Below, piece by piece: positions 1 to 5,320 of a stretch of DNA of 5,708 nt. The stretch's first letter is position 1. Every line of letters begins with the position of its first letter. Position numbers and translations under genes: made by a program. This DNA is from Nostoc sp. CHAB 5715. GTDB lineage: Bacteria > Cyanobacteriota > Cyanobacteriia > Cyanobacteriales > Nostocaceae. A model generated the notes under the pieces. It did no database searches. It was not told where the DNA came from and worked only from the letters and a program-made list of their open reading frames with translations. The stretch covers positions 1-5,708 of the forward strand of contig NZ_JAIVFR010000466.1 in NCBI RefSeq assembly GCF_020829685.1, written 5' to 3'.

Positions 1-1184
1 GGTGCTTCCAGAATTGTTAAAAAACCTCTACTCGCTTGAGTGCGATCGCGCACTTTCAAAACTTGATTTTTATCCTCTAATTGTAACAAACCCAAACCAC
101 TACTTATATGAATTAAACCCAACTCCACCTGAGTCAAAATCTCCACGGCAGCAGTAGGTAACACTCCTATTTTGCAAGTAATTACAGATTCTGTGGCAGT
201 AGTATGTATACGTTCTTGCAATCTCTGCCATAGATTAGCCTCATCACCATCGGCAAAAATTGCCCCATCTAAACCTAACTTTTGTCCTACTTCCAAAATT
301 CGGTTTGACTGTTCCTTAACACTCTCACTAATACTTTGAAAGCGGGCAATTAATCCCAGTCCTTGACCCAAACCTAAACTGGACACGAGTTTAGTTGATA
401 GCAAATCAGCCTGAACTGGTGTTAACGCCGAACCTCGAAGGATATCAGCCGCTTGAGATACAGCCTCTGCACTGCCAGTTAGTACCACCGTCCCCGATGC
501 CTCTGATAGCGGATACACGCGGAAAGTTAGTTGACTAATAAAGCCTAATGTGCCATAAGACCCAGTAAGCAACTTCATCAAGTCATATCCGGCAACATTT
601 TTAACTACTCTTCCCCCAGCTTTAGCGACTTGTCCATCAGCACGCACAAAGGTAATACCTAGTAGCTGGTCGCGCACACTACCATAACGTTGCCGCAGAG
701 AACCTGTATCACCTGTGGCAACAATACCGCCAATGGTTGCTGACTCTGGTGCTGTGGGGTCAAGGGCGAGAAATTGCCGCGATTTTGCCAAAAGTGCTTG
801 CAAATCAGAGAATTTCATCCCAGTTTCTACTGTAACAGTCAAATCTCCAACAGCGTGTTCAATGAGTTGGTTAATGCGTTCTGTACTAACTACAATATCA
901 ACGCCTTTAGCTAAACCGCCCCAGCTAAGTTTACTGCCACTACCACAGGGGAGGACGCGCCAGTTATTTGTGTGAGCTGTGGCAATAACTGCGGCTAGCT
1001 GTTCTTGGGTGCGAGGATAGACAATACAACTGGGAACCTTTCCAAAAGCTATAGCCTGTTGAATACGTTTTTGCTGACCGAGTTTAATATTTTCCCAAAG
1101 GCAAATAGCATTTTCTTCGCCGACGATAGATGCAAAATCAGAAGCGCAGACGGCTTGCGGCCTGTCGTTATACATTGCTTTCAT
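1..1184 (-). CDS. glcE: Glycolate oxidase/dehydrogenase FAD-binding subunit GlcE, C-terminus cut by window edge
   Basis: The reverse strand reads open from ATG at 1184 to the window edge: 394 codons with no stop. GlcE is the second flavin-binding subunit of the GlcDEF complex, which oxidises photorespiratory glycolate to glyoxylate. An FAD-binding type 4 (PCMH) domain spans roughly residues 50-226. Visible blocks are PCGSGSKLSWGG (79-90), TIGGIVATG (150-158) and GGRVVKNVAGYDLMKLLTGS (190-209), the last being typical of GlcE. After about residue 226 comes the less conserved C-terminal half. From general GlcE length, a few tens of residues are probably missing. The start is uncertain: ATG at 1175 is also in frame, the frame stays open upstream to a TGA near 1250 with a possible TTG, and no strong ribosome-binding site stands before any of them. 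Its neighbour beyond the window is unknown; glcF would be a natural expectation. Family assignment is firm; whether it is GlcE or a close single-protein paralogue is slightly less so. Confidence 0.9.
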   Translation of the reverse strand, partial: MKAMYNDRPQAVCASDFASIVGEENAICLWENIKLGQQKRIQQAIAFGKVPSCIVYPRTQEQLAAVIATAHTNNWRVLPCGSGSKLSWGGLAKGVDIVVSTERINQLIEHAVGDLTVTVETGMKFSDLQALLAKSRQFLALDPTAPESATIGGIVATGDTGSLRQRYGSVRDQLLGITFVRADGQVAKAGGRVVKNVAGYDLMKLLTGSYGTLGFISQLTFRVYPLSEASGTVVLTGSAEAVSQAADILRGSALTPVQADLLSTKLVSSLGLGQGLGLIARFQSISESVKEQSNRILEVGQKLGLDGAIFADGDEANLWQRLQERIHTTATESVITCKIGVLPTAAVEILTQVELGLIHISSGLGLLQLEDKNQVLKVRDRTQASRGFLTILEA

Positions 1185-1258
1185 TGAGTTTATTTTTTTA
1201 CGCCCTACATCTAAAATACTTGCTAACTTGACCAAAAAAGCGCATTGTCATTAATATA

Positions 1259-1400
1259 GGGAGCGATGCCTACGGTGGTCACTGAGTTTACGGTGAGCAT
1301 CTCGGCTCCCCTCGATGGAACCGCAGTCGAACTGCGTAGCCGTTCGCGCAGCGTCCCGTAGAGAAGTGCGGACTGCGCCAACGCTAGCTTGTAATCAGCG
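1259..1400. repeat. GC-rich palindromic repeat cluster upstream of glcE
   Basis: This block is visibly richer in G and C than the AT-rich DNA around it and is full of inverted repeats. GGGAGC-GATGC at 1259-1269 pairs with GCATC-TCG-GCTCCC at 1297-1310. CGCAGT at 1322-1327 pairs with ACTGCG at 1331-1336 across a 3-nt loop, and CGCAGTC at 1322-1328 also matches GACTGCG at 1371-1377. GCTAGC-type palindromes follow near 1383 and 1408. The phrases GTTCGCGCAGCGTCCCGTAG and AGCGATGCCTACGGTGG resemble degenerate interspersed palindromes common in Nostoc intergenic DNA. A 60-codon reverse frame over it has no protein-like character. It lies in the glcE leader or promoter region, so it could affect that gene, but this is inference. 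Confidence 0.6.
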
Positions 1401-1498
1401 CTCACTGCTAGCCAAATAAAATAAGGTTGTTTTTCAAGCGATCGCTATTGGTTGATAATATAATTTTGCAGCAGTCTGTAAGTTTAACGTTTTTAATG

Positions 1499-1690
1499 AA
1501 TGGTTCAACAATATTAATAAATGATTGAACAGTATTAACAACAGCTTATCCATCTATAAAAAAACTTAAGTTTAATTAACAACAGCTTCTTTATTTCTTA
1601 TAAATGATTCAACGGTATTCACAACAGCTTCTCTATCTATAACAAAAACTTAAGTTGGATTAACAACAGCTTCTTTATTTCTGATAAATT
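1499..1690. repeat. AT-rich tandem array with 41/42-bp units alternating A-B-A-B
   Basis: Units beginning with AACAACAGCTT (or CACAACAGCTT) start at 1537, 1578, 1620 and 1662, so spacing is 41, 42 and 42 bp. Units 1 and 3 share a CTTAAGTT tail; units 2 and 4 share TTCTTTATTTCT. The larger period is therefore 83-84 bp (1518-1600 and 1601-1684). The tail of type B, AATGNTTNAACNNTATT, appears three times, at 1499-1515, 1520-1536 and 1603-1619, so the left end of the array is decayed or partly duplicated. No open frame runs through it. It ends within a few bases of the MITE-like element at 1692. It could be a non-coding minisatellite or a set of protein-binding sites; nothing in the sequence decides. 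Confidence 0.75.
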
Positions 1691-1691
1691 T

Positions 1692-1773
1692 AGGACTTAC
1701 GCACCAGTAACGGAAAAACAAACCGCGAAGGCACGAAGGAATAAGAGTTGGAGAGAGTTTTTGCGTAAGTCCT
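1692..1773. mobile_element. MITE-like element with perfect 12-bp inverted ends
   Basis: AGGACTTACGCA at 1692-1703 and TGCGTAAGTCCT at 1762-1773 are perfect inverted repeats enclosing 58 bp with no gene. AAATTT lies just outside both ends (1686-1691 and 1775-1780, with one extra G on the right). Because AAATTT is itself palindromic, this may be either a 6-bp target duplication or an extension of the inverted repeat. The interior (AACCGCGAAGGCACGAAGGA) resembles a repeat phrase widespread in Nostoc-type genomes. The size and ends suggest a non-autonomous element moved by a transposase encoded elsewhere; a simple structured repeat is the alternative. Confidence 0.55.
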
Positions 1774-1819
1774 GAAATTTTCAAGTTTGAATAATCATTT
1801 ATTATGAAAATGGCGCTTT

Positions 1820-1849
1820 GGTTGGGCAAGGTATTAGCCTTACCCAACC
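1820..1849. repeat. Strong hairpin just past the end of the SfnB remnant
   Basis: GGTTGGGCAAGG at 1820-1831 pairs with CCTTACCCAACC at 1838-1849, 11 of 12 pairs (one C opposite A), with a 6-nt loop. It begins 17 nt beyond the stop codon of the reverse-strand remnant, where a terminator would sit. No run of T follows on either strand, so a classical rho-independent terminator is not supported. GGTTGGG palindromes of this sort are also dispersed repeats in cyanobacteria. Confidence 0.5.
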
Positions 1850-1866
1850 TATAATTTTGGGAAACT

Positions 1867-2109
1867 TTACAACCACGGATGACGCGGTGGGTTGACATTG
1901 TTCAAAAAGTAATTACCAACAGCGTAATATTTCCAACGCACAGGATCGTGTAGGGTGTGCGCTCTAGCATTGCGCCAGTGGCGATCGTAATTAAACTCCT
2001 GCAAGGTGGACTTTGTACCTGCTAGTTCAAACAACTTGTTAGTTGCCAGCAAGGATGCTTCGGTAGCTAAAGCTTTGGCTTCCCAATTTTGCACAAAGGT
2101 GTAAGTCAA
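1867..2109 (-). pseudogene. C-terminal remnant of an SfnB-type flavin-dependent organosulfur monooxygenase (acyl-CoA dehydrogenase fold)
   Basis: The reverse frame ends at TAA 1867-1869 and encodes EAKALATEASLLATNKLFEL, then a stretch with DRHWRNARAHTLHDPVRWKY (about residues 43-62) and the terminal NPPRHPWL. This is the characteristic end of the SfnB/DszC branch of the acyl-CoA dehydrogenase superfamily, which uses reduced flavin to oxidise sulfones and related organosulfur compounds. Full members are about 400 residues; only about 75 recognisable residues remain. The first possible start is TTG at 2109, and above about 2097 the frame runs into palindromic repeat DNA until a TGA near 2166. 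The missing 5' part is not visible in 2340-2562. The surviving part has no internal stop or frameshift, which suggests the loss is fairly recent. It is read in the same direction as the ssu operon but lies beyond that operon's terminator. Expression as a small protein is possible but unlikely. Confidence 0.8.
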
Positions 2110-2114
2110 AAGCG

Positions 2115-2198
2115 AATGAAGCGGTAGCGTAATGAAGCAATCGCAAGATATGGGATTGCTTCACTCCACTACGTTGCGCTCGCAATGACAATTCATAA
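2115..2198. repeat. Palindromic interspersed repeat at the break point of the SfnB remnant
   Basis: TGAAGCAATC at 2133-2142 and GATTGCTTCA at 2154-2163 form a perfect 10-bp inverted repeat with an 11-nt loop. AATGAAGC occurs as a direct repeat at 2115-2122 and 2131-2138. The right side continues CACTCCACTACGTTGCGCTC and CGCAATGACA, which loosely mirrors AGCGGTAGCGTAATGAAGC on the left, so the whole block is a larger degenerate palindrome. The phrase is typical of repeats scattered through cyanobacterial genomes. It begins where homology of the remnant ends. Confidence 0.6.
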
Positions 2199-2208
2199 CG
2201 TGGGTTTG

Positions 2209-2339
2209 ATATAGGATTCCTATTTGATTTTTGAATAAACACCGTACACCTCGAAAAGCCTGATTCCCTACTCCCTACTCCCTATTCCCTACTCCCCGCC
2301 TACGCAAATAATTTCAAAAATCAAAGCGGATTACTATAT
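2209..2339. mobile_element. MITE-like element, 131 bp, with 27-bp imperfect inverted ends
   Basis: The left end 2209-2235 and right end 2313-2339 are inverted repeats matching at 23 of 27 positions. The outer ATATAG/CTATAT (6 of 6) and inner TTTGATTTTTGAA (2223-2235) / TTCAAAAATCAAA (2313-2325; 13 of 13) are perfect, and the 8 bp between match at 4. The 77-bp interior holds the heptamer repeat at 2264-2298 and no gene. The outermost bases include TATA, so a TA target site is possible but not shown. A non-autonomous mobile element or a large RNA hairpin is the likely identity. It lies in the interval where the lost 5' part of the SfnB gene would be. Confidence 0.55.
2264..2298. repeat. Short tandemly repeated heptamer (CTCCCTA-type)
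   Basis: Five 7-bp units run in register: TTCCCTA, CTCCCTA, CTCCCTA, TTCCCTA and CTCCCCG. This is the short tandemly repeated repetitive sequence class well known from heterocystous cyanobacteria. It lies inside the 131-bp inverted-repeat element. Confidence 0.85.
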
Positions 2340-2494
2340 AACTTACACATTTGGGATGCTCCCAATTACAACGGTGTTAGTTGAATAGACTAGAAAGGCT
2401 TGGAGAGAGGTCTGGGTTTGGTCTACTTTCTTTGAATATTGCTAGAAAATTGTAATTTCTTAGACTAAATTTATGTTGCTTTGATTAACTTTTC
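2340..2494. other. Gene-free spacer with one small palindrome
   Basis: I see no coding frame or remnant of the SfnB 5' region here on either strand. The only clear structure is a perfect 6-bp hairpin with a 3-nt loop, TTGGGA-TGC-TCCCAA at 2351-2365, without a T run on either side. Confidence 0.5.
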
Positions 2495-2534
2495 AAAAAA
2501 GGTAGCAGATGGATATAAATTACCCCTCTGCTAC
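2495..2534 (-). terminator. Rho-independent terminator of the ssu operon
   Basis: Read on the reverse strand, GTAGCAGA (2534-2527) pairs perfectly with TCTGCTAC (2509-2502). Extra GG/CC pairs are possible inside the loop. The stem is followed, after one C, by six T (2500-2495). It begins 28 nt past the ssuE stop codon. It should end the ssuD-to-ssuE transcript and separate it from the SfnB remnant. Confidence 0.8.
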
Positions 2535-2562
2535 AAGTAAACGGAGGTATAAACTTGATTAT

Positions 2563-3129
2563 TTAATTGGCATGAACCAATTCTTGAGGTGCTGCGGCAT
2601 CATATTCTACAGCTTTCACAAATTCCTTGAGAACGTCTTTGAGTCTTTGCTCAATTTCCGCATCTAACAGGACGCTGTTATCAGCTTGTCGTTCAATTTG
2701 TTTGTCTACCGCATAAACAGTAGCTAGGATATGCCGCGCTCCTAATTCAGATAACACAGGTTTCAGTGCATATTCAATTGCCAATAAATGCGCGATCGTC
2801 CCACCAAGAGCAATTGGTAACACGGGTTTACCTGTCAATGATTTTTGTGGCAGCAAATCTAGAAATGTTTTTAGCACTCCTGTGTAAGCAGCTTTGTAGA
2901 TTGGGGTGGCAATAATTACACCATCTGCCTTTGCTAATAAAGCTTTTGGCTGTTCTAAAGCAGGACTATCGTAACGTCCAAAAACTAAATCTTCAGCAGG
3001 CAAATCTCGAACTGAAATAATGTCTACATGCAAGCCTTCTTGTTGTAAAAGCTTGGCAGTGTATTCGACAAAACCGTAAGTTCTAGATGGATGGGTTGGA
3101 CTACCAGCGATCGCTAGAATATGAGTCAT
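2563..3129 (-). CDS. ssuE: NAD(P)H-dependent FMN reductase SsuE
   Basis: This 188-residue protein has the flavodoxin-like fold of the NADPH-dependent FMN reductase family and is close in length to E. coli SsuE. It reduces FMN with NAD(P)H and passes FMNH2 to the monooxygenase SsuD; it acts in the cytoplasm. Visible marks are the phosphate-binding loop GSPTHPSRT (9-17), ARYDSPAL-like GRYDSPAL (51-58), ATPIYKAAYTGVLKTFLDLL (74-93) and ALGGTIAHLLAIEYALKPVL (107-126). Tyr120 in the last block appears to match the inserted tyrosine (Tyr118 in E. coli) that forms the pi-helix of two-component flavin reductases. The ATG overlaps the stop of the upstream gene as ATGA, and a GGGAG site stands 9 nt before it. 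It is the last gene of the operon, and the terminator follows directly. The pairing with ssuD makes the specific name secure. Confidence 0.95.
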   Translation of the reverse strand: MTHILAIAGSPTHPSRTYGFVEYTAKLLQQEGLHVDIISVRDLPAEDLVFGRYDSPALEQPKALLAKADGVIIATPIYKAAYTGVLKTFLDLLPQKSLTGKPVLPIALGGTIAHLLAIEYALKPVLSELGARHILATVYAVDKQIERQADNSVLLDAEIEQRLKDVLKEFVKAVEYDAAAPQELVHAN

Positions 3130-3764
3130 TCAATTAAACTCCCAATTTCTAAAATGGGTTCAGTATGTTTTGCAGTTTTGGCCTTCATAGCTGATGCTGT
3201 GTTGACCTGATCACTCAGACGTTTGTGGGGACGGCGCAAACTCATACTCTCCACTTCCCAGATGTAGCCATGAATAACTACATCCTGGGGAATTAAAGCA
3301 GAATTACGCAGCAATTCCACCTGCTGTGTGCAGATTTCATCCACATCAGTAAACGTTTTGATCCATTTGGAAAAAACGCCTTTTGGTAGCTTCAACTCTG
3401 GCAAAGCAGGATCGACATTAACTTGATCCACGTCAATACCTTGATTTCGTAATACCTCACTGAGAAAGTCTCCTGATGCTGTCATCATGCCACACTCGGT
3501 ATGATTAATAACGATGATTTCTTTGGTGCCAAAAAACTGTGTAGTTAACATTGCTGACCGAATAGCATCATCCGTCACTAAGCCCCCGGCATTACGAAAA
3601 ATATGAGCATCTCCTTCACTAATTCCTAATGCTTTTTCTACAGGTAAACGTTCGTCCATACAAGCCAGCACCCACAAGCGTTTATTGTTAGGTATCCCCA
3701 ACTGACGACGCAATGCCCACGCTTCTTTTTCTGAGATGTTTTGGTCAATTTGTTGGTGCAACAT
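3126..3764 (-). CDS. Beta-carbonic-anhydrase-like protein (class D type) within the sulfonate operon
   Basis: This 212-residue protein carries the full beta-carbonic anhydrase zinc and catalytic set: Cys35-x-Asp37-x-Arg39 (ACMDERL) and His88-x-x-Cys91 (HTECGMM). HIFRNAGGLVTDDAIRS (54-70) and the GTKEIIVINH strand (79-88) complete the core. The sequence recalls the compact class D branch (Rv1284-like, ACMDARL, RNAG.VTDD). Known class D members hydrate CO2, and one from Thiobacillus thioparus is a carbonyl sulfide hydrolase. It is longer than the ~165-residue compact members, with extra sequence around 105-140 and a basic tail after about residue 172. No signal peptide is seen, so it is probably cytoplasmic. 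It sits 27 nt after ssuD and overlaps ssuE by 4 nt. Ordinary CO2/bicarbonate interconversion is the default function; a COS or CS2 hydrolase role is an inference from subfamily and operon. An AGAAGA stretch upstream of the ATG is only a weak ribosome-binding site. Confidence 0.9.
   Translation of the reverse strand: MLHQQIDQNISEKEAWALRRQLGIPNNKRLWVLACMDERLPVEKALGISEGDAHIFRNAGGLVTDDAIRSAMLTTQFFGTKEIIVINHTECGMMTASGDFLSEVLRNQGIDVDQVNVDPALPELKLPKGVFSKWIKTFTDVDEICTQQVELLRNSALIPQDVVIHGYIWEVESMSLRRPHKRLSDQVNTASAMKAKTAKHTEPILEIGSLIE
3139..3143 (-). promoter_or_regulatory. Ribosome-binding site of ssuE inside the upstream gene
   Basis: On the reverse strand GGGAG is followed by 9 nt and then the ATG of ssuE. 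The site lies within the last codons of the carbonic-anhydrase-like gene, and stop and start share ATGA (3129-3126). This arrangement favours translational coupling of the two genes. Confidence 0.7.
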
Positions 3765-3791
3765 GGCTGTTAATCTTCTAGTTCTTAATTA

Positions 3792-4952
3792 CTAGGATAT
3801 GGACGTTGCTCTTTCCTGATGCTGCTGCTTAGGGAAATCTTCATTTGCCACAATCTCACCAAATGGACTTAAGACGTGTTGCTTCTCCACCACTGGCAGA
3901 TTCTCTAAGGGCAAATGGGGAAATAGAAGTTCTGCAACTCGATAAGCTTCCTCTAGGTGGGGATAGCCAGAGAGAATAAAGGACTCAATACCCAAAGAAG
4001 CATATTCCAACATCCTGGCAGCTACGGTTTGGGGATCGCCGACTAAGGCCGTTCCCGCACCACCCCGTACCAAACCAACTCCCGCCCACAGATTTGGGCT
4101 GATCTCTAATGCCTCACGATTACCGTGGTGTAATTGAGTCATCCGGCGTTGTCCAACTGAGTCCATCCGGGCATAAGCTTTTTGAGCTTTAGCGATCGCT
4201 TCCTCATCTACATACTTAATCAATTGATTCGCCGCATCCCAAGCTTCACTCTCGGTTTCGCGCACAATCACATGTAGGCGAATCCCAAACCGCAAAGTTC
4301 GGCCTTCTAGTTCTGCAAATCTGCGAACTGATGCAATCTTCTCGGCTACTTGCGCCGGTGGTTCGCCCCAAGTTAGATAAACATCTACATGCTTGGCAGC
4401 AATTTTTTGAGCAACCGCAGAGGAACCGCCAAACCACAAGGGTGGGTATGGCTTCTGTACGGGTGGAAACAGCAGCTTACCATCTTGAATGTTGAGATAG
4501 TCGCCTTGGAGATTAGCTTGTTCACCACTAGCGATCGCTCGCCATACTGTCAAAAATTCATCTGTTAATTCATAGCGCTGATCGTGATCCAAATGCAAGC
4601 CATCACCCGCTAACTCCACAGGATCGCCCCCTGTCACGACATTAATCAGCAAGCGTCCCCCAGAGAGACGATCAAAAGTCGCCGCCATCCGTGCTGCTAC
4701 TCCAGGTGATACCAAGCCGGGACGAATCGCCACCAAAAAACGCATCTGTCGCGTCAGTGATACCAGTGTTGATGCTACAATCCAAGCATCTTCGCAAGAG
4801 CGACCCGTGGGCAGCAATGCCCCTGTATAACCAAGGTCATCCACCGCTTGGGCAATCTGCCGCAGATAAGGAAAGCTTACTGCCCGCCCACCTGTAGCAG
4901 TTGCAAGGTAACGTCCGTCGCCGTGGGTTGGGATGAACCATAGTAGCTGCAT
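3792..4952 (-). CDS. ssuD: FMNH2-dependent alkanesulfonate monooxygenase SsuD
   Basis: This 386-residue protein has the bacterial-luciferase-like TIM-barrel fold and nearly the same length as E. coli SsuD (381). It uses FMNH2 from SsuE and O2 to cleave C2-C10 alkanesulfonates to aldehyde and sulfite in the cytoplasm. Diagnostic blocks run the whole length: [11 protein letters not shown] (6-16), [11 protein letters not shown] (47-57) with Cys53 at the place of the conserved active-site-region cysteine (Cys54 in E. coli), [75 protein letters not shown] (the mobile loop with its arginine) and [20 protein letters not shown]. Only the last ~25 residues are unlike the E. coli protein. It opens the operon, with AAGGA 8 nt before the ATG. 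The CGGTA operator candidate lies 21-44 nt upstream. A 63-codon reverse frame and a 68-codon forward frame inside it are shadows. Confidence 0.97.
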   Translation of the reverse strand: MQLLWFIPTHGDGRYLATATGGRAVSFPYLRQIAQAVDDLGYTGALLPTGRSCEDAWIVASTLVSLTRQMRFLVAIRPGLVSPGVAARMAATFDRLSGGRLLINVVTGGDPVELAGDGLHLDHDQRYELTDEFLTVWRAIASGEQANLQGDYLNIQDGKLLFPPVQKPYPPLWFGGSSAVAQKIAAKHVDVYLTWGEPPAQVAEKIASVRRFAELEGRTLRFGIRLHVIVRETESEAWDAANQLIKYVDEEAIAKAQKAYARMDSVGQRRMTQLHHGNREALEISPNLWAGVGLVRGGAGTALVGDPQTVAARMLEYASLGIESFILSGYPHLEEAYRVAELLFPHLPLENLPVVEKQHVLSPFGEIVANEDFPKQQHQERATSIS

Positions 4953-4960
4953 GAGTCCTA

Positions 4961-4965
4961 TCCTT
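4961..4965 (-). promoter_or_regulatory. Ribosome-binding site of ssuD
   Basis: AAGGA on the reverse strand ends 8 nt before the ATG at 4952. A second AGGA (4956-4959) is too close (3 nt) to be the better site. This supports the chosen start, which also matches the N-terminus of E. coli SsuD. Confidence 0.65.
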
Positions 4966-4972
4966 TAAAACT

Positions 4973-4996
4973 ACGGTAATTCGGTAGAAATACCGT
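4973..4996 (-). promoter_or_regulatory. Candidate operator with three CGGTA half-sites before ssuD
   Basis: CGGTA occurs at 4974-4978 and 4982-4986 as a direct repeat 8 bp apart, and its complement TACCG is at 4991-4995. The inner pair forms the perfect palindrome CGGTA-N4-TACCG (4982-4995). The outer pair forms ACGGTA-N12-TACCGT (4973-4978 with 4991-4996). The block ends 21 nt before the ssuD start, inside the leader or over the promoter. That position fits a repressor or an overlapping regulator of the operon. I cannot name the protein, and no convincing -10/-35 pair stands out next to it. A small RNA hairpin is the alternative reading. Confidence 0.5.
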
Positions 4997-5144
4997 TCTT
5001 TATTGATAATTTTTAAAGTATCACATATTCTACTTAATCAAGCAAGAAGTTTTCAAAAAACTCCGGTAACTCTATCAGTCCAATGTATATTAAGCCCTGT
5101 TCGCTCAACTGGCGATCAAAAAAATAGGGCATACGGTATAGTTA

Positions 5145-5210
5145 TTCTCCTTGTCTCCCTCATCCTCCCCTGCTCCCCCTGCTCCCCTACCCCCTTCCTT
5201 CTATCTCTCT
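5145..5210. repeat. C-rich pyrimidine tract in the divergent intergenic region
   Basis: Sixty-six bases are almost all C and T, with loosely repeated TGCTCCCC and CTCC phrases (for example CCCTGCTCCCCCTGCTCCCC-like register around 5166-5187). This is typical low-complexity filler of Nostoc-type genomes. The right edge TCTCT-GGT-AGAGA (5206-5218 region) can form a small hairpin. The remainder of 4997-5320 holds no gene; a 70-codon forward frame across it consists of this tract and is not protein-like. Confidence 0.65.
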
Positions 5211-5320
5211 GGTAGAGAAGCGGCTTGTCGTCAGACATCGCTGATTATAGTCATTAATGTAGGGAATCCCGTACTAGAGTTGATTGCCCAGTGAACCGGA
5301 AAATAGAAAATAATAGATAT

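Noticed and set aside
715..975. 86-codon forward frame
   Set aside because: It is antisense to the well-supported glcE reading and has no protein-like motif.
1499..1690. CRISPR array
   Set aside because: The units are contiguous 41/42-bp tandem copies with no unique spacers, and no cas gene is present.
1820..1849. Rho-independent terminator for the SfnB remnant
   Set aside because: The stem is strong, but neither side has a T run, so it is listed only as a hairpin repeat.
1650..1898. 82-codon reverse frame
   Set aside because: It runs through the tandem repeat, the MITE-like element and the hairpin; its composition reflects those repeats.
2039..2242. 67-codon reverse frame
   Set aside because: It reads through dispersed palindromic repeats and overlaps the recognisable SfnB remnant in another frame.
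5018..5033. NtcA-like site GTA...TAC upstream of ssuD
   Set aside because: The spacing is 10 nt (GTA-N10-TAC), not the 8 nt of the NtcA consensus, and no suitably spaced -10 box follows.
5280..5309. Sigma-70 promoter for msrB (TTGATT, 18 nt, TAGAAA)
   Set aside because: The -10 match is poor in an A-rich stretch, so it could easily be chance.
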